The notes under the pieces are model-generated. The model did no database searches and was not told where the DNA came from. It saw only the letters and a list, made by a program, of their open reading frames with translations. The position numbers were made by a program, and so were the translations under genes. 64,000 bases of DNA from Cristatella mucedo (taxonomy: Eukaryota; Bryozoa; Phylactolaemata; Cristatellidae): contig WPIO01000032.1 in assembly GCA_009760855.2 (NCBI GenBank), forward strand, positions 246,001-310,000, read 5' to 3'. Shown here one piece after another: positions 20,826 to 31,874 of this stretch (within the stretch, counting starts at the first letter, position 1; each line of letters opens with the position of its first letter).

Positions 20826-22855
20826 TTGTTATTATTATTGTTATTATTGCTCAGCTTCTATCGCTCTCTCTCTCTCTCTTCACGAGTCTCGTTTGAAAAA
20901 CAGCTGTGCCTACGAGGGCTCATATGCAAATCGAAGATGGCTGTACTGCAGCAGCCGCTCCCAAGAGCCAACCCGAAAAGGGCGTGCCCGGTGGCTGGCC
21001 GTGCGGCGTGCCTCTCTATAGAATCAAACATCATGCGGACGGCGGGACGCGGCCGGGCGTGACGAGGCAGAACTCTGCCGAAATCAATGGTACGCCTTTG
21101 GAAAGAGTGAAGGCATTTATTAGCAGCGATAACCGGAAAATTTTAACTTAGCCAATCGCACGTCCGGTAGAAAAAAAGTCGGCCGCTGTCAATGTCTGCC
21201 TAGAGTGACCTATCAGGTGACACATTTCCATTCCATCCTAGCCGGATGCCTGCAGACTGCGATGGCGTCGCCGTGGGTAGTCGCAGCCACATTTGAGTCA
21301 TTTGAAGATGTCATGCGCATTTAAATGGCCGACGGAGGCGCGAACGTTGGGAACGGCAGTCTCGTTGTGGCTTTAGCGGAACTCCTTACTTTACCGTAAA
21401 TGGCCGCCAAGAAAGGTAGGGACGTGACTTTTTACGAGTTCTTTTAAAAACCGGATTCCGGCCAAAAATCAACGCCGAGGAACAGAGGTAGAGACGACAT
21501 TTAAAAAATAGTTAGAAAAGCCCCTGTTCTTTACAACATATCCTGGGATCCTGTGAATTGTCCTTCGTGTACTATTGCGTTCTGACACTTGTCGCGTTAT
21601 CACTAAGCGATTGACAGGCTTCCTTTGCAGCAAATGTAAAGTGCCTAGACCGATTTATTGATCTTAAGGCGCTATATCAATGGCTTATTCTTGTTATTAT
21701 TATTTCCAAAATGATGACGCACGCTATAAACGCCCACGGTAACATTACGTAAGTCAGCTTCGCGGCCTGCCCGGATATCGCCATCTTGTCCAATTCCCGG
21801 TAGCTACGTAGTCGATTCGCTTCAGCTTCCATTCACCGCTCTAAGCTCCAATTTATCTTCGTCACGAGATTTATCCATTTCCTCGATTTCGTGCTTTTGC
21901 TAGTTTTCTACTTGTCCAGCACTAGGAAGGGCTCCAAGAAAGCGAGGATTGAGGCAAGCGTCTAGTCGGCTGAGCACCGTGCAATGCCGCCTGACATGCT
22001 ATGACCGCCCGCGGTTGTAATCCCTTCGAGTGCCTTTGCTTTTTTTTATCCGGCTGTCCGCAGCGTTGTTTTCTGTTAATTGCAGGCTCGACCGTCTGCA
22101 AATGGTGAATCGCGCATGCCTTCAAATCTGACGTCCACCGAGCACACCAGCTCTTTGAGGTGTTGACCATCGGCCATGCAACTGACTTCTATGAATAAGC
22201 GAATGAAAAGAAAAATGAACTGAGTGAATGAATACACGATGAAGGCGGACCTGTAGAGCGTTGCAACTAACCACGAATAAGGTTGGATGCCGACTCGACG
22301 AACATTTATTTGCTGGCGTAAGCGTGCGAGATTGCAGCCAGGCTCGGACTCTGCCGTCCGACCGCGAAACTAGCCTAGTAAGCGTGGCGCATATTTGGAC
22401 GCTGCCGTGCTACCGTACCATAGACTCTGTAGCACGAAAACGCATCTCCGGAACCATACAAAAAAAAAAGAAAAACCTAGCTCGACCCTAGGAACAGGGC
22501 GAGCTGGACTTTGCGGTCGGGCAGCGGGGAGGGGAGGGGCGGAGTGGTGGCCGGCGTCCGGCGTCACTCGCGAGCCGAACGCGAAACGTGCGTCAAGATG
22601 GTGCGGACGCGACCGTCCAATCAAGTGGCGGCTCCCTTTGTCGAACCCTTAGCGCCTGCGGCGGCGGCCGCCGCCGTCGCGTCATTTTTCGTCGGCGACA
22701 GCTTCGTCTGGCTATTCGCATCGGCGACGTCGAGGGTGACGGATCTGCAGCGGCGGTCGAATAAATGTAAACACACAGGCTGGTCTTAATCGACCCTTTA
22801 CTAACGACCCCAAAACAGAGTCACTTCGCGGTTTTAAGTGTTTATGAATATTACA
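20826..22855. other. GC-rich region, no gene resolved
   Basis: Contains a LINE-B type 3' tail (about 21625-21710: AAAGTGCCTAGACCG...GGCGCTATATC with TTATT repeats), YY1-like GACAAGATGGCGA on the minus strand (about 21778-21790), CAAGATGG at 22594 near a CCAAT box (22618) and a G/C-rich block at 22520-22750. No convincing exon. Confidence 0.4.
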
Positions 22856-22859
22856 CACT

Positions 22860-23478
22860 GCATACATATATGTGTGCACACACATATATATGTGCGTGTG
22901 TGTGTGTGCGTGCGAATATTAAGAATGACAGTAATGGATAATAATGCTAATAAAATGAATGATTATGTTATGATTATTAGGAGACGCGGGAATAGTAACT
23001 TTTTTGGGCTTCGTATAGGCAGCGAGTTTTGCCTGTGCGAGATCAGCCAGTAGTGCGGCCACGCAACGATCTGTCGCGAATGCAGCGTCCTGCGGCTGCG
23101 AACAATAGGTAAGCGTGGCCGAGCACATCGCAATCGCCACCCCGAACACGTATCGGGAAGCTGAGCAATGAGGTGCGACACATCGCCATAGTCGGACCCG
23201 GGATTGCGTTGTTACCAAAGAGACGGAACCTAGACTTTGCTTGAAGCTAAAGAGAAGTTTCGGGATTGCCGCTCGACTAATACGTCGGCGCATATCTATA
23301 CTCCAGGTGACGTGGAACCAGAGATGTCTATGTATGTATGTATGCATGCATGCATGCATACATGTATGTATGTATGTATGTATACATGTATGTATGCCTG
23401 CATGTATGGATGCACGCGTGCGTGTATGTACGTTTGCATGTACGTACGCATGTATGTGTGCATGTATGTATGTATGTA

Positions 23479-23538
<60 letters not shown>

Positions 23539-23660
23539 CTTAGGTAGGTAGGTAGGTAGGTAGGTAGGTAGGTAGGGAGGTATATAGGTATGTATGCAGA
23601 TATGTGTGCAGGTATGTATGCAGGTATGTATGTCTATGTGTGTACATTAAGAACACGTTT
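22860..23660. repeat. Cluster of TG, ATGT and TAGG microsatellites
   Basis: (TG)n near 22870-22912; ATGT/GCATG arrays 23326-23475; (TG)n 23478-23528; (TAGG)n 23541-23580; and (ATGT)n to 23640. Interruptions form short palindromes such as GCATGCATGC. Confidence 0.9.
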
Positions 23661-23664
23661 TGAG

Positions 23665-23795
23665 TTAGCTTCCGCCCCCTAAGATGCTCGCCTTTGATGA
23701 TCAAGGTCGTGGGCTTGAGCTCTGAGGCATATCTTAAGTGCCTGGATACAGATTAGGTTCTCATAGGGTGCTATCCTAACGAACTATATATAACT
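23665..23795 (+). mobile_element. SINE-1, diverged
   Basis: AAGATGCTCGCCTTTGATGA, GGTCGTGGGCTTGAGCTC, then a tail with CAGATTAGGTTCTCATAGGG. Confidence 0.7.
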
Positions 23796-23900
23796 GCGTA
23801 CAAGTTCAGAGTTTAACCGTCAGGGTTTAGTATTGGTTAAACTGCAGTTACCGCTTTCCCGTTTTAAAGGCGTTGACGACGTTGTGGCGAGGTTATTTGA

Positions 23901-23928
23901 ATCGCAAGCTGCTCGTGCAGCTTGCGAT
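23901..23928. other. 12-bp perfect inverted repeat, TCGT loop
   Basis: ATCGCAAGCTGC, loop TCGT, GCAGCTTGCGAT. Confidence 0.88.
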
Positions 23929-24126
23929 ACATTTTAGCACTGAACGGGAATGCAATAGTCGAAATAGAGACAACTCTTAAGGGCAGCTCTCACTCTCGAA
24001 CAATAGTTTAAAAAGCATAGACCTGTGCGCACTAGCCTTAAACGCTCATCGAAGATAAAGGTAAATAACCTTTTTGCTGGCCTTCTCTCAGAGCCAGCTA
24101 GGCCAGCCTTCCTCTTCCTTCTTGCC

Positions 24127-24174
<48 letters not shown>
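24127..24174. repeat. (CCG)n trinucleotide repeat
   Basis: Sixteen uninterrupted units. The minus-strand poly-Gly frame through it is an artefact. Confidence 0.97.
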
Positions 24175-24175
<1 letters not shown>

Positions 24176-24544
24176 AGCGCTGAGCTGCTGGCCTCTGGCT
24201 CACTTGAGCAATCTCATTGAAGCCTTTGGAGGATTATAATCTGTATCCTGGTTTGAGCGGACCCTTGCAAACAGTGTGAAGTTAAAAGTCACTTAAATAA
24301 CCAAGGCCATCCCGCATAGTACAACGCGCAGCCGTTTGGGCCAAGTGCAGCACGCGACCTGCGCTCAGGACTTGTCAAGACCACACATGGCTGAGGCCAA
24401 AATGACCAAGGGTAAAGAGGTGGCGCTCGATTTAAGTACAGGTGGCTTATCAGTCGGTTCCGATAATCCCCCTCCTCCAACCCACACCAGGCTGACGTCC
24501 TACTTCGTGGGACGCCGATTAAATTGCCAAAGTAGTTACTCATA

Positions 24545-24690
24545 GGGTGCTCGATCTTCGCGCTTCAAGTCGTGGGTTCGAGTCTTGCAGCGGGCAATCC
24601 TTTATTGCCAACTTCACGGCAAGGTGACACGTGGCTACGGAGGCTCGTCTGCAGCTACGCAAGTGAGGCTGCTCGATCGGCTAGCCGTAA
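24545..24690 (+). mobile_element. SINE-2, degraded
   Basis: CAAGTCGTGGGTTCGAGTCTT (B box), GCAATCCTTTATTGCC, then GGAGGCTCGTCTGCAGCTAC and GAGGCTGCTCGATCGGCTAG. Confidence 0.7.
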
Positions 24691-24789
24691 CATAAAAACA
24701 GCAAGTAAAGTACTGAACCTTGAAGTAGGCCTCGGTGCTGGTGTGCTTTAGAGGAGCGAGATTTAGCTCCGCGTCCAAAAAGCCTTGCT

Positions 24790-25053
24790 TTGTCGCTAGG
24801 CTTAAAGCAGCCGAGCTGCCGGTCACGCGCGCCCTTATCGCCGGCCGACGAGGCGCGCGCGCTCTTCGACCTGCTGCTGCTGCGGGCAGAGCCGTACGAG
24901 TCGGCCAACGAGCTGCCGCTTCCTCTTAAAAGCGACCGCCGCACCACCGAGCCACCGGTACCACTGCCGCTACCGAGGCGACGACGAGGCGCAGGCGACG
25001 CCACCAAGACTTCCCGGTGTCTCCTAAACTTAAGCCGCCGCTATAACACGTAG
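24790..25053 (+). CDS. Possible terminal exon of an unknown gene
   Basis: A GC-rich frame follows a possible acceptor (TTGTCGCTAG). It reads LSPADEARALFDLLLLRAEP, then a Pro/Arg-rich stretch (VPLPLPRRRRG), and stops at TAG. It has a helix-like segment and no homology that I recognise. The opposite strand is also open (Ser/Arg-rich), so the coding strand is uncertain. Confidence 0.2.
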   Translation: MSLGLKQPSCRSRAPLSPADEARALFDLLLLRAEPYESANELPLPLKSDRRTTEPPVPLPLPRRRRGAGDATKTSRCLLNLSRRYNT

Positions 25054-25174
25054 TGACGTAGTGACGTACAATGGGTCAGCTTGCATCGGACTGGATTTCC
25101 TGGATAGGGGTGCAACTGGGACTTCTCAGCCGGAATTGATGTGTCAGCTGTTAGCGCAAGTCGTACATGTGTTA

Positions 25175-25265
25175 ATGAGAATGATAATAGCCACCATAAG
25201 GATAATATTAATAACAATAATAAGTCTTTTAGTACCACCCTAAGAGAACCGAATCTCTATTCTGG
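25175..25265 (-). mobile_element. LINE-B/SINE-1 type 3' tail
   Basis: AATAACAATAATAAG followed by ACCCTAAGAGAACCGAATCT and CTATTCTGGTGC, the reversed hairpin tail. Confidence 0.6.
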
Positions 25266-25434
25266 TGCTACGAATATCGCTACTAGAGAGCAACAACCAA
25301 GATTTAATAATAAGCACTGGCATCGTGCTTAGAAAAACATCCAAAAGCAGACAAGTGTAACGCTTCGACAACCAGGCAAAAGCATATAAGGTGATAGCAC
25401 TCAGATTAAGTAAATGTGCTACTGGGAAAAACAT

Positions 25435-25550
25435 TAATTTGTATTGCGCCCTAAGAGAACTTTGTCTCTATATAGGTGCGTCACATATGCCTCAATGCTT
25501 GAGCTCCCGACTCGGGAATCAAATGCATTCGTCTTGAGCTCTGTCAATAA
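25435..25550 (-). mobile_element. SINE-1, diverged
   Basis: TTGTATTGCGCCCTAAGAGAA, CTCTATATAGGTGCGTCAC, then GCTTGAGCTCCCGAC. Confidence 0.65.
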
Positions 25551-26330
25551 AGGCGAGCACCTGCCTGCAAGGGCCTTTCAAATGTAAAAAGTTTTGTAGC
25601 TCGGCGTTAAGTAGCCTATTGATGCCATGACCGTAATGAAAAATTGAAAGGATATAGCTTCATCCGAAATGATAAAGTGACTGCTAATCGACTACCGTCA
25701 TTTGCAACATTTCAGTATTAGTGCAGACCTTATTCTCACAATATCTGAATATCAAAGCAGACTGCTCCCTTAAACACAGCACTGTCATTTCAATACGAAC
25801 GTCCTTCGATGATTCTTCGTTGCCTTTTAAGTTCTCGAATGTTCTACCCACCTCAGCAACCTGTTTCGTCTCAGCTTTGATGCGTTAAGTGTAATTACTT
25901 CTCCCTAAAAGCGCACAGGCTTTGCGTCCACTAAAGAGCGAGCTGTAGCGTAATTATTCCTCAAGCTCCTGCCAAATTACACGCAGGGACACGCTTCGCA
26001 GCACCAAGCCCGTGGCCTATAAAGATCCCTGTCAACGGCGATGAGTTGTTTCGTGTCCATAAAGTTGCTGTGATAAGAAAAGTGCCCTCGGGAAACCAAC
26101 CTCGCGAGGTTATTTATGCAAGTTCAGCTTACTCAGCGAAAAAGCGTCTTCACTTGACTTTTCTAATCCGGAGAGAGCATGGAAAAGCGACCTTGCGACT
26201 ACGTTTCCAGCGTATTACTTAGTATGTACTATTAATAAATAAATAACGTATTACTTATTACGTATTTTTAATAAATGAATAAATATATAGCCATATTTCA
26301 AGATATATATAATTGAATAGAGAGAGGCGC
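25551..26330. other. Intergenic, nothing recognised
   Basis: AT-moderate sequence with AATAAAT repeats near 26230-26285. No ORF of note. Confidence 0.5.
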
Positions 26331-26334
26331 ATTT

Positions 26335-26790
26335 TTTATGAACATATCTCTATCTGCAACTCCACTTAGCCACAAGGAAATAAGTAGCTCTTACGCAAAA
26401 GCTTTCCGCTGCTCTCACCCAACCTTACTGGCTTTTCGGTGCGAACACAGGTCGTCTGACGCAACAATAACAAAGTGAGAAGAATAGCGAAGCCAGTAAG
26501 ACAGTCCAGGAAGTGAGCTGCGCATAAGTAGCGGCGCATGACGAGTGGATAGCAGCAGGAGGGGCGAGATTTGAAGCGGAAGCGAGTTTCGCGTTCATGG
26601 ACGGTTCCAAAAGGAAGCTCGTGTCGCTACCGGTCTTTAAGCGCTAGAAACGGGCAGCAATATATTCTTTTAAGAGCAGCCTCAGACGCGAGCAGGCTGA
26701 ACCTGGTACGGAATTTTACTGACTAGCATTTACCGCCGCACGGCAAGATTAAGCGCCCCTTTAGAAAATCTTCTGGCCAAGGCCTGCATT
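26335..26790 (-). mobile_element. LINE-A 3' portion, strongly diverged
   Basis: CTATCTGCAACTCCACTTAG is the 3' block. CTTTTCGGTGCGAACACAGG and GGTCTTTAAGCGCTAGAAAC follow in LINE-A order. Confidence 0.6.
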
Positions 26791-26864
26791 ACGCGGTGCT
26801 GCACGGGTCATTGTGTACGTTGTGCTTTTGGCAACCCCTTTACATCATTCATCGCTCCTGGCGC

Positions 26865-27175
26865 CTCTTTGCAGCATCTGTAAAGCGCCTAGAGAGAGAT
26901 TCAGTTCTCTGAGGGCGCTATAAGATTATTGTTATTATTACTATTATTGTTATTTTATCCCGCTTGCTGGCCGGCCCTGAAGCTTGCGCCTACCGTAGAT
27001 GAGATCGTACCAGAAAGGGAGGATTGATGTCCAATCGACGTATTTACTTTTCGATACCGCTGCCCTTAGCAGCAAATTAATAGTAATAATAATAATAATA
27101 ACAAGAATAATGCCCTTATCATATCATCCTGAGAGAACCGAATCTCTTTACGGGTACTTTCAATATGCTGTAAAT
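26865..27175. mobile_element. Two opposed LINE-B 3' tails
   Basis: A plus-oriented tail (AAAGCGCCTAGAGAGAGATT then GAGGGCGCTATAAG plus ATT repeats, to 26955) faces a minus-oriented tail (27085-27170: AATAATAATAATAACAAG, CCTGAGAGAACCGAATCTC). Confidence 0.65.
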
Positions 27176-27680
27176 GGAGCTGGCTGCATAACTACGGTAT
27201 GGACACGTGGTATGGAGCCACCTTCAGGAGCCCTACATCCTCTAAAATCTGGCTACGCACACCACCCGCTGCTTCAACTCCGAAGTCTAACGACGACGAC
27301 CGCAGTTGCCTCCCCTCTGAGACGCCGTTGAATCACTGGCGCTCAGCGTCGCGTCATTTGTGACTGTCGGGCGGGCTGTGTCCTCATATCGCTCGAGAGC
27401 CGAGAATTGCTCGCTGCCACCCTGAGTCGAAGATCGCAATACTCTTACGTGGCGCCGCGCGGAGTCATCCGCATGCCGCCTGATCTCTCCGTCCGGTCGA
27501 CTCGTGACTACGCGAGGGACGTGACATCGTTCACGACAGCTCTACGGAGCCGCCGTGGCGACCAAGCAGAACTAACCCTCTTCCCCTAGCGACGGGCGCC
27601 GCGCATTCTTACCTGACGCTGACTCGCGCCGTGCCCCACCCGCTTCTGACAGGCTGCGGTGCCGCGATAGAAAGAGCGAC
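27176..27680. other. GC-rich flank of the GA array
   Basis: No recognised coding sequence. Composition becomes CpG-rich. Confidence 0.4.
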
Positions 27681-27683
27681 AGA

Positions 27684-28500
<817 letters not shown>

Positions 28501-28546
28501 GAGGTAGACGGAGAGTGGGAGAGCGAGCTCGCGCTCCCGAACGCAC

Positions 28547-28815
28547 CCGAACGAATGTGGAGTGAGCTTCTTTGGCCGGCGCTCCACGCGCCAGTTGCTG
28601 ACGCGGTTGGGCCAGTTGTCGTAGTCGCCTTTGATAACCTCGCGGCGCTCGTCGCCCTCCTCGGGCTCGGCCTCCTCTTCTCGACGCTTTCGGCGCTTGG
28701 GCGCGGCCGCCGCGCTCGTGTCCGGCTTCTTCTCGTCCTCCTCGCCCGCCTTGCTCGGGCGCACGCAGCACGGACAGAGCCGGGCGAGCAGACCGCGGCC
28801 AGGCTTCTTAGACAT
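28547..28815 (-). CDS. Probable first exon of an unrecognised gene
   Basis: ATG at 28815 opens MSKKPGRGLLARLCPCC, then an acidic/basic low-complexity stretch (KRRKRREEEAEPEEGDE) and a conserved-looking segment, GDYDNWPNRVSNWRVERR, then PKKLTPHSFG. A possible donor GTGCGT begins at 28546. Beyond it the frame runs into a CT/GA array, which cannot be protein-coding in any ordinary sense. The CPCC cluster could be palmitoylated. The exon lies next to a CpG-rich block (28816-29600) that could be its promoter. I do not recognise the family, and no downstream exon was found. Confidence 0.45.
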
Positions 28816-29830
28816 GTCACTGCGCGTCGATCCTGGGACGCGCGCAGCGCAGCATCACTAGCCTCGCGGCCGCGAGAAATCTTTCGTCGGCCGATAGCCG
28901 CCGATAGCCGCCGATAGCCGCCGATAGCCGCCGATAGCCGCCGATAGCCGCCGCTGCCGCTTTCTCGGCGCCTTCGCGCTCTTCAGAACGCCGACGCCGA
29001 CGCCGTGGCTGGCTAGCGCCACCGCATCCGGTGTACAATGGAGAGCCGGAAGTCGAAGCGCTCTCTCGGCTGTGCCGCGCGTTTTCGGGCGCGAGCACTA
29101 GGCCGGGATCTGCGAGGCCAACGCTTTGAGGTTTTCGTTGCGTGACTGGGTGCACGCCCACAGAGTCGACGGGTGAGGCGCGAGCTTGGCCGCAGGCAGC
29201 GTCGTCGACGAACGTGCGTCCACTGTGCGTCGTCGGCCCCCGAGCGCACCAAGATCGCGTCGGGCGGCTGCGGCGGCCGCCGGTGGCACGCATTCAGTGA
29301 TGTAGCGATTCGGAAGCTATTGCCGAGTCACTTACGGCGGCGACGCAGCTGGATCCTGTCCGATTCAGCGGCTGCGCGCGAATACGCGCGGACGCCCAGG
29401 CGCGCGGCGCCGCGGCGTGGCCGAAACGTGAGCGCGCACTCACAAAAGGAAGTGCGAGTTGTGAGCGGCTGCAGCGCGGCGGGACGGCACGTCCATAGTG
29501 GGCGACTTGGACTGAGCGGCCGCAGCAGCGGGGCGGATCTACGGCAACGACTACGCTACGATTACCTCGCTACCTCCCGATAGCGCTCTGCACAGTCGCG
29601 GCAGTCTGCCTAGCCCGGCCCGGTGGCTCGAAGGGAATGCCGGATCGGAAAAGCGGGGCAGGGGCGGGGTGGGGCGGGCGGAGCGGGGGAAGAGGGCTCA
29701 GACAGATGACCTCATCGGAAGAGACACGAAAGAGGTTGGCGGCGACCGGGTCCGTGAGCGGAGCTACGCTACCGCAGTCGCTCTCTGGCATGCCTTTACA
29801 TGTTTGCCTAAGCTGGATACTCGTCTTGTC
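28816..29830. promoter_or_regulatory. CpG-rich block, possible bidirectional promoter
   Basis: Very high CpG density, upstream of the minus-strand exon at 28815. The overlapping open frames on both strands carry no recognised motif. It includes the decamer array at 28891. Confidence 0.35.
28891..28950. repeat. Six perfect tandem copies of a 10-mer
   Basis: CCGATAGCCG repeated six times exactly. The copies have not diverged. Confidence 0.97.
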
Positions 29831-29844
29831 ATTTAACTATTAGT

Positions 29845-29945
29845 TATTGCTTCTCTTAGAGGTGTAAAGCACCTGAGATCGAGTTCTCTCGTGGCGCTAT
29901 ACAATATTCGTACTGTTATTGTGTTATTGCTATTATTTTCGTTGT
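29845..29945 (+). mobile_element. LINE-B type 3' tail
   Basis: GTAAAGCACCTGAGATCGAG, TTCTCTCGTGGCGCTATACAA, followed by TTATTGTG repeats. Confidence 0.6.
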
Positions 29946-29971
29946 TGTGGTCGCTGACCGCTCGCTTCGGC

Positions 29972-30014
29972 AGTCGCACTGCGGCGCCGCCGCCGCCGCC
30001 GCCGCAGTGCGACT
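29972..30014. other. 14-bp perfect inverted repeat with a (GCC)5 loop
   Basis: AGTCGCACTGCGGC, a 15-nt GCC repeat loop, then GCCGCAGTGCGACT. Confidence 0.88.
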
Positions 30015-30239
30015 CCGCCCGCCGAGCACGAGTGCTTACTTAGCACGCGCGAAGCGTAGCCCCGATAGCGTCTCGCTTTTTACGTGGAGCCAGTGCGGTA
30101 GCGAGGCCTTGAATTGGGAGGACATACTTTTGGCTTCGGCTTAGTGCCACATCGAGCTGCAACTACAGCTAGACTGACGTAAACTTAGGCCGGTCAAGCC
30201 TCCCGAGTTTGCGGCCGCCATGCCGTCGGTTGAGACGGC

Positions 30240-30410
30240 GAGCTAGTTTGGCTCAGCGGCCAAGGTGCTCGCCTCGGCCAAGGTCAAGGTGAATGTCTTC
30301 TTGATGCCCGAGGTCGTACGCTCGAGCCCCGTGGCACGTGTGAAGCGCCTGAATAGAGATTAAGTTCTCTTAAGGTGCTAATCAAATAAATTATTTATTA
30401 TTATTTGTAA
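30240..30410 (+). mobile_element. SINE-1
   Basis: TTTGGCTCAGCGGCCAAGGTG, ACGCTCGAGCCCCGTGGCAC, then GTGAAGCGCCTGAATAGAGA and tail TTAAGGTGCTAATCAAAT. It has a short internal duplication of the CTCGGCCAAGGTC region. Confidence 0.78.
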
Positions 30411-30639
30411 ATGGAGTTGCAGGTGGCCATTGGGAAGGCTCGGCCTTATCGGGCAACTTACAATAGTACGCCGTTGTCTATGCACCGAGCCAGGTCCATT
30501 TCTGCTACGGGCACAGTGTCTATAGCGGGCTAATAAACCTAGTCGCCAGCGTCTGCTTATATTTATGCTAAATAAACACGTTTTAGAGTTTTTTGCTTAG
30601 CGTTTAGGATTTTTGGTGCAGCGTTTAGGGATGTATTGA

Positions 30640-31060
30640 AATGACGGCGCCAGCTGAACCAGCCGGATTAAAGCGGATAACCATTTTTCGCGATTATGCG
30701 ATTACGCGATAGCTTATGGGCGAGGCCGCATAAAAAGCTGGCGCCCTGAGATTCAGGGGCAGTTGCGATTCAGGGTTCGGCATCGGAGCCGATTTGAGCT
30801 CAGAGGCCAGAGAGCCATTGGCGTTCGTCGAGGCCGCCGCTGTTGAACGCCTGTAGCCGTCCGCTGTTGTCAAATAGACCTGTCTACATTACGGATGCAG
30901 ACTTGATATCTGAAGGTGTGAGCGCTCGTCGTCATTGCCGTGCTCCTGCTACTGCCGGCGTGCACCTGCGTGCATTGGTGCAGCGCCTGCGTGTTGCAGC
31001 GCAACGGCGTCACGTCACCGGCAGAAGTCGTCGGGCGTCGATGCTGAGACGCTGCACCGT
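30640..31060 (+). mobile_element. LTR-like promoter segment, copy 2
   Basis: CATAAAAAG (30729) and CAGTTGCG (30760) are 31 nt apart, followed by TCGGCATCGG, GGCCGCCGCTGTTGAACG, CAGACTTG, CACCTGCGTGCATTGGTG and CACCGGCAG, colinear with 18480-18900. No adjoining gag/pol sequence is seen. Confidence 0.5.
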
Positions 31061-31089
31061 TACGAGCGCTGTGTGCGTATGACCTAAGG

Positions 31090-31870
31090 GTTTGGAGTTT
31101 AATGTTTAGGTTTTAGAGAAAAAAATCTAAACAGGAGGTATCTCATAAAGTGTTCATTTAGCGAAAATGTAAACATCTTTTAAATAAACACTGGGACCCG
31201 TAGCCACACAGTTGCCGGGCACGACCAGAATTTCTGGCATGGCTATGCGAGCATGAGTCACTGCAGCCAGAACTGATGAAAGAAATTGGACTGTTGTTGT
31301 TGTTGATGATGATGATGATGGCCGCTAATGCCGCTAATGCCGGTTATGTAGCAAGCAATGTCTAACTGCATGACTGAGCCCTAGCTTACACTTATCCGTT
31401 TGCCGACTCACAAACGGTCGGCGTGAAGTGAAAGCTAAAGTCTAGCATCAACAAGGGTTTTCGCAGTACCCGTGCATCCATAGGGCGACTAACGGTGGCA
31501 TGCATAAATTATGCGCTCAAAGCAAAATGCGTCCATCCATCGTCCATCCATGAAATTCACTTCAATTACCACTATAGTTCTCATGACATGCACCACAATC
31601 GACTGCAGCGGCCCCTAATAACCCTAAAATCAACTGCAATAAGCTACAATATGCCAACTAATCGGATTAGGAATGATCTGATTTGAAAACTTTAATTGAG
31701 CAATGTATTCAAAGTTTATTGGCATAATTTTACCCCATTTCAAACTTACAATATCCCTTGATGCAGAATTTGACAGCAGTGGGGGGCAAACGCTGCAGTC
31801 GAGTACACTCTACCGTAAATCCCTCATAATTTTTCGGGGCAACGCTACTGTTGTCACTGCATATATAATG
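31090..31870. other. Intergenic, nothing recognised
   Basis: A GATGATG triplet run near 31303. The rest is AT-moderate without coding signals. Confidence 0.5.
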
Positions 31871-31874
31871 TGAT

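Noticed and set aside
23326-23580. CRISPR-like array
   Set aside because: Simple microsatellite without spacers, in a eukaryotic genome.
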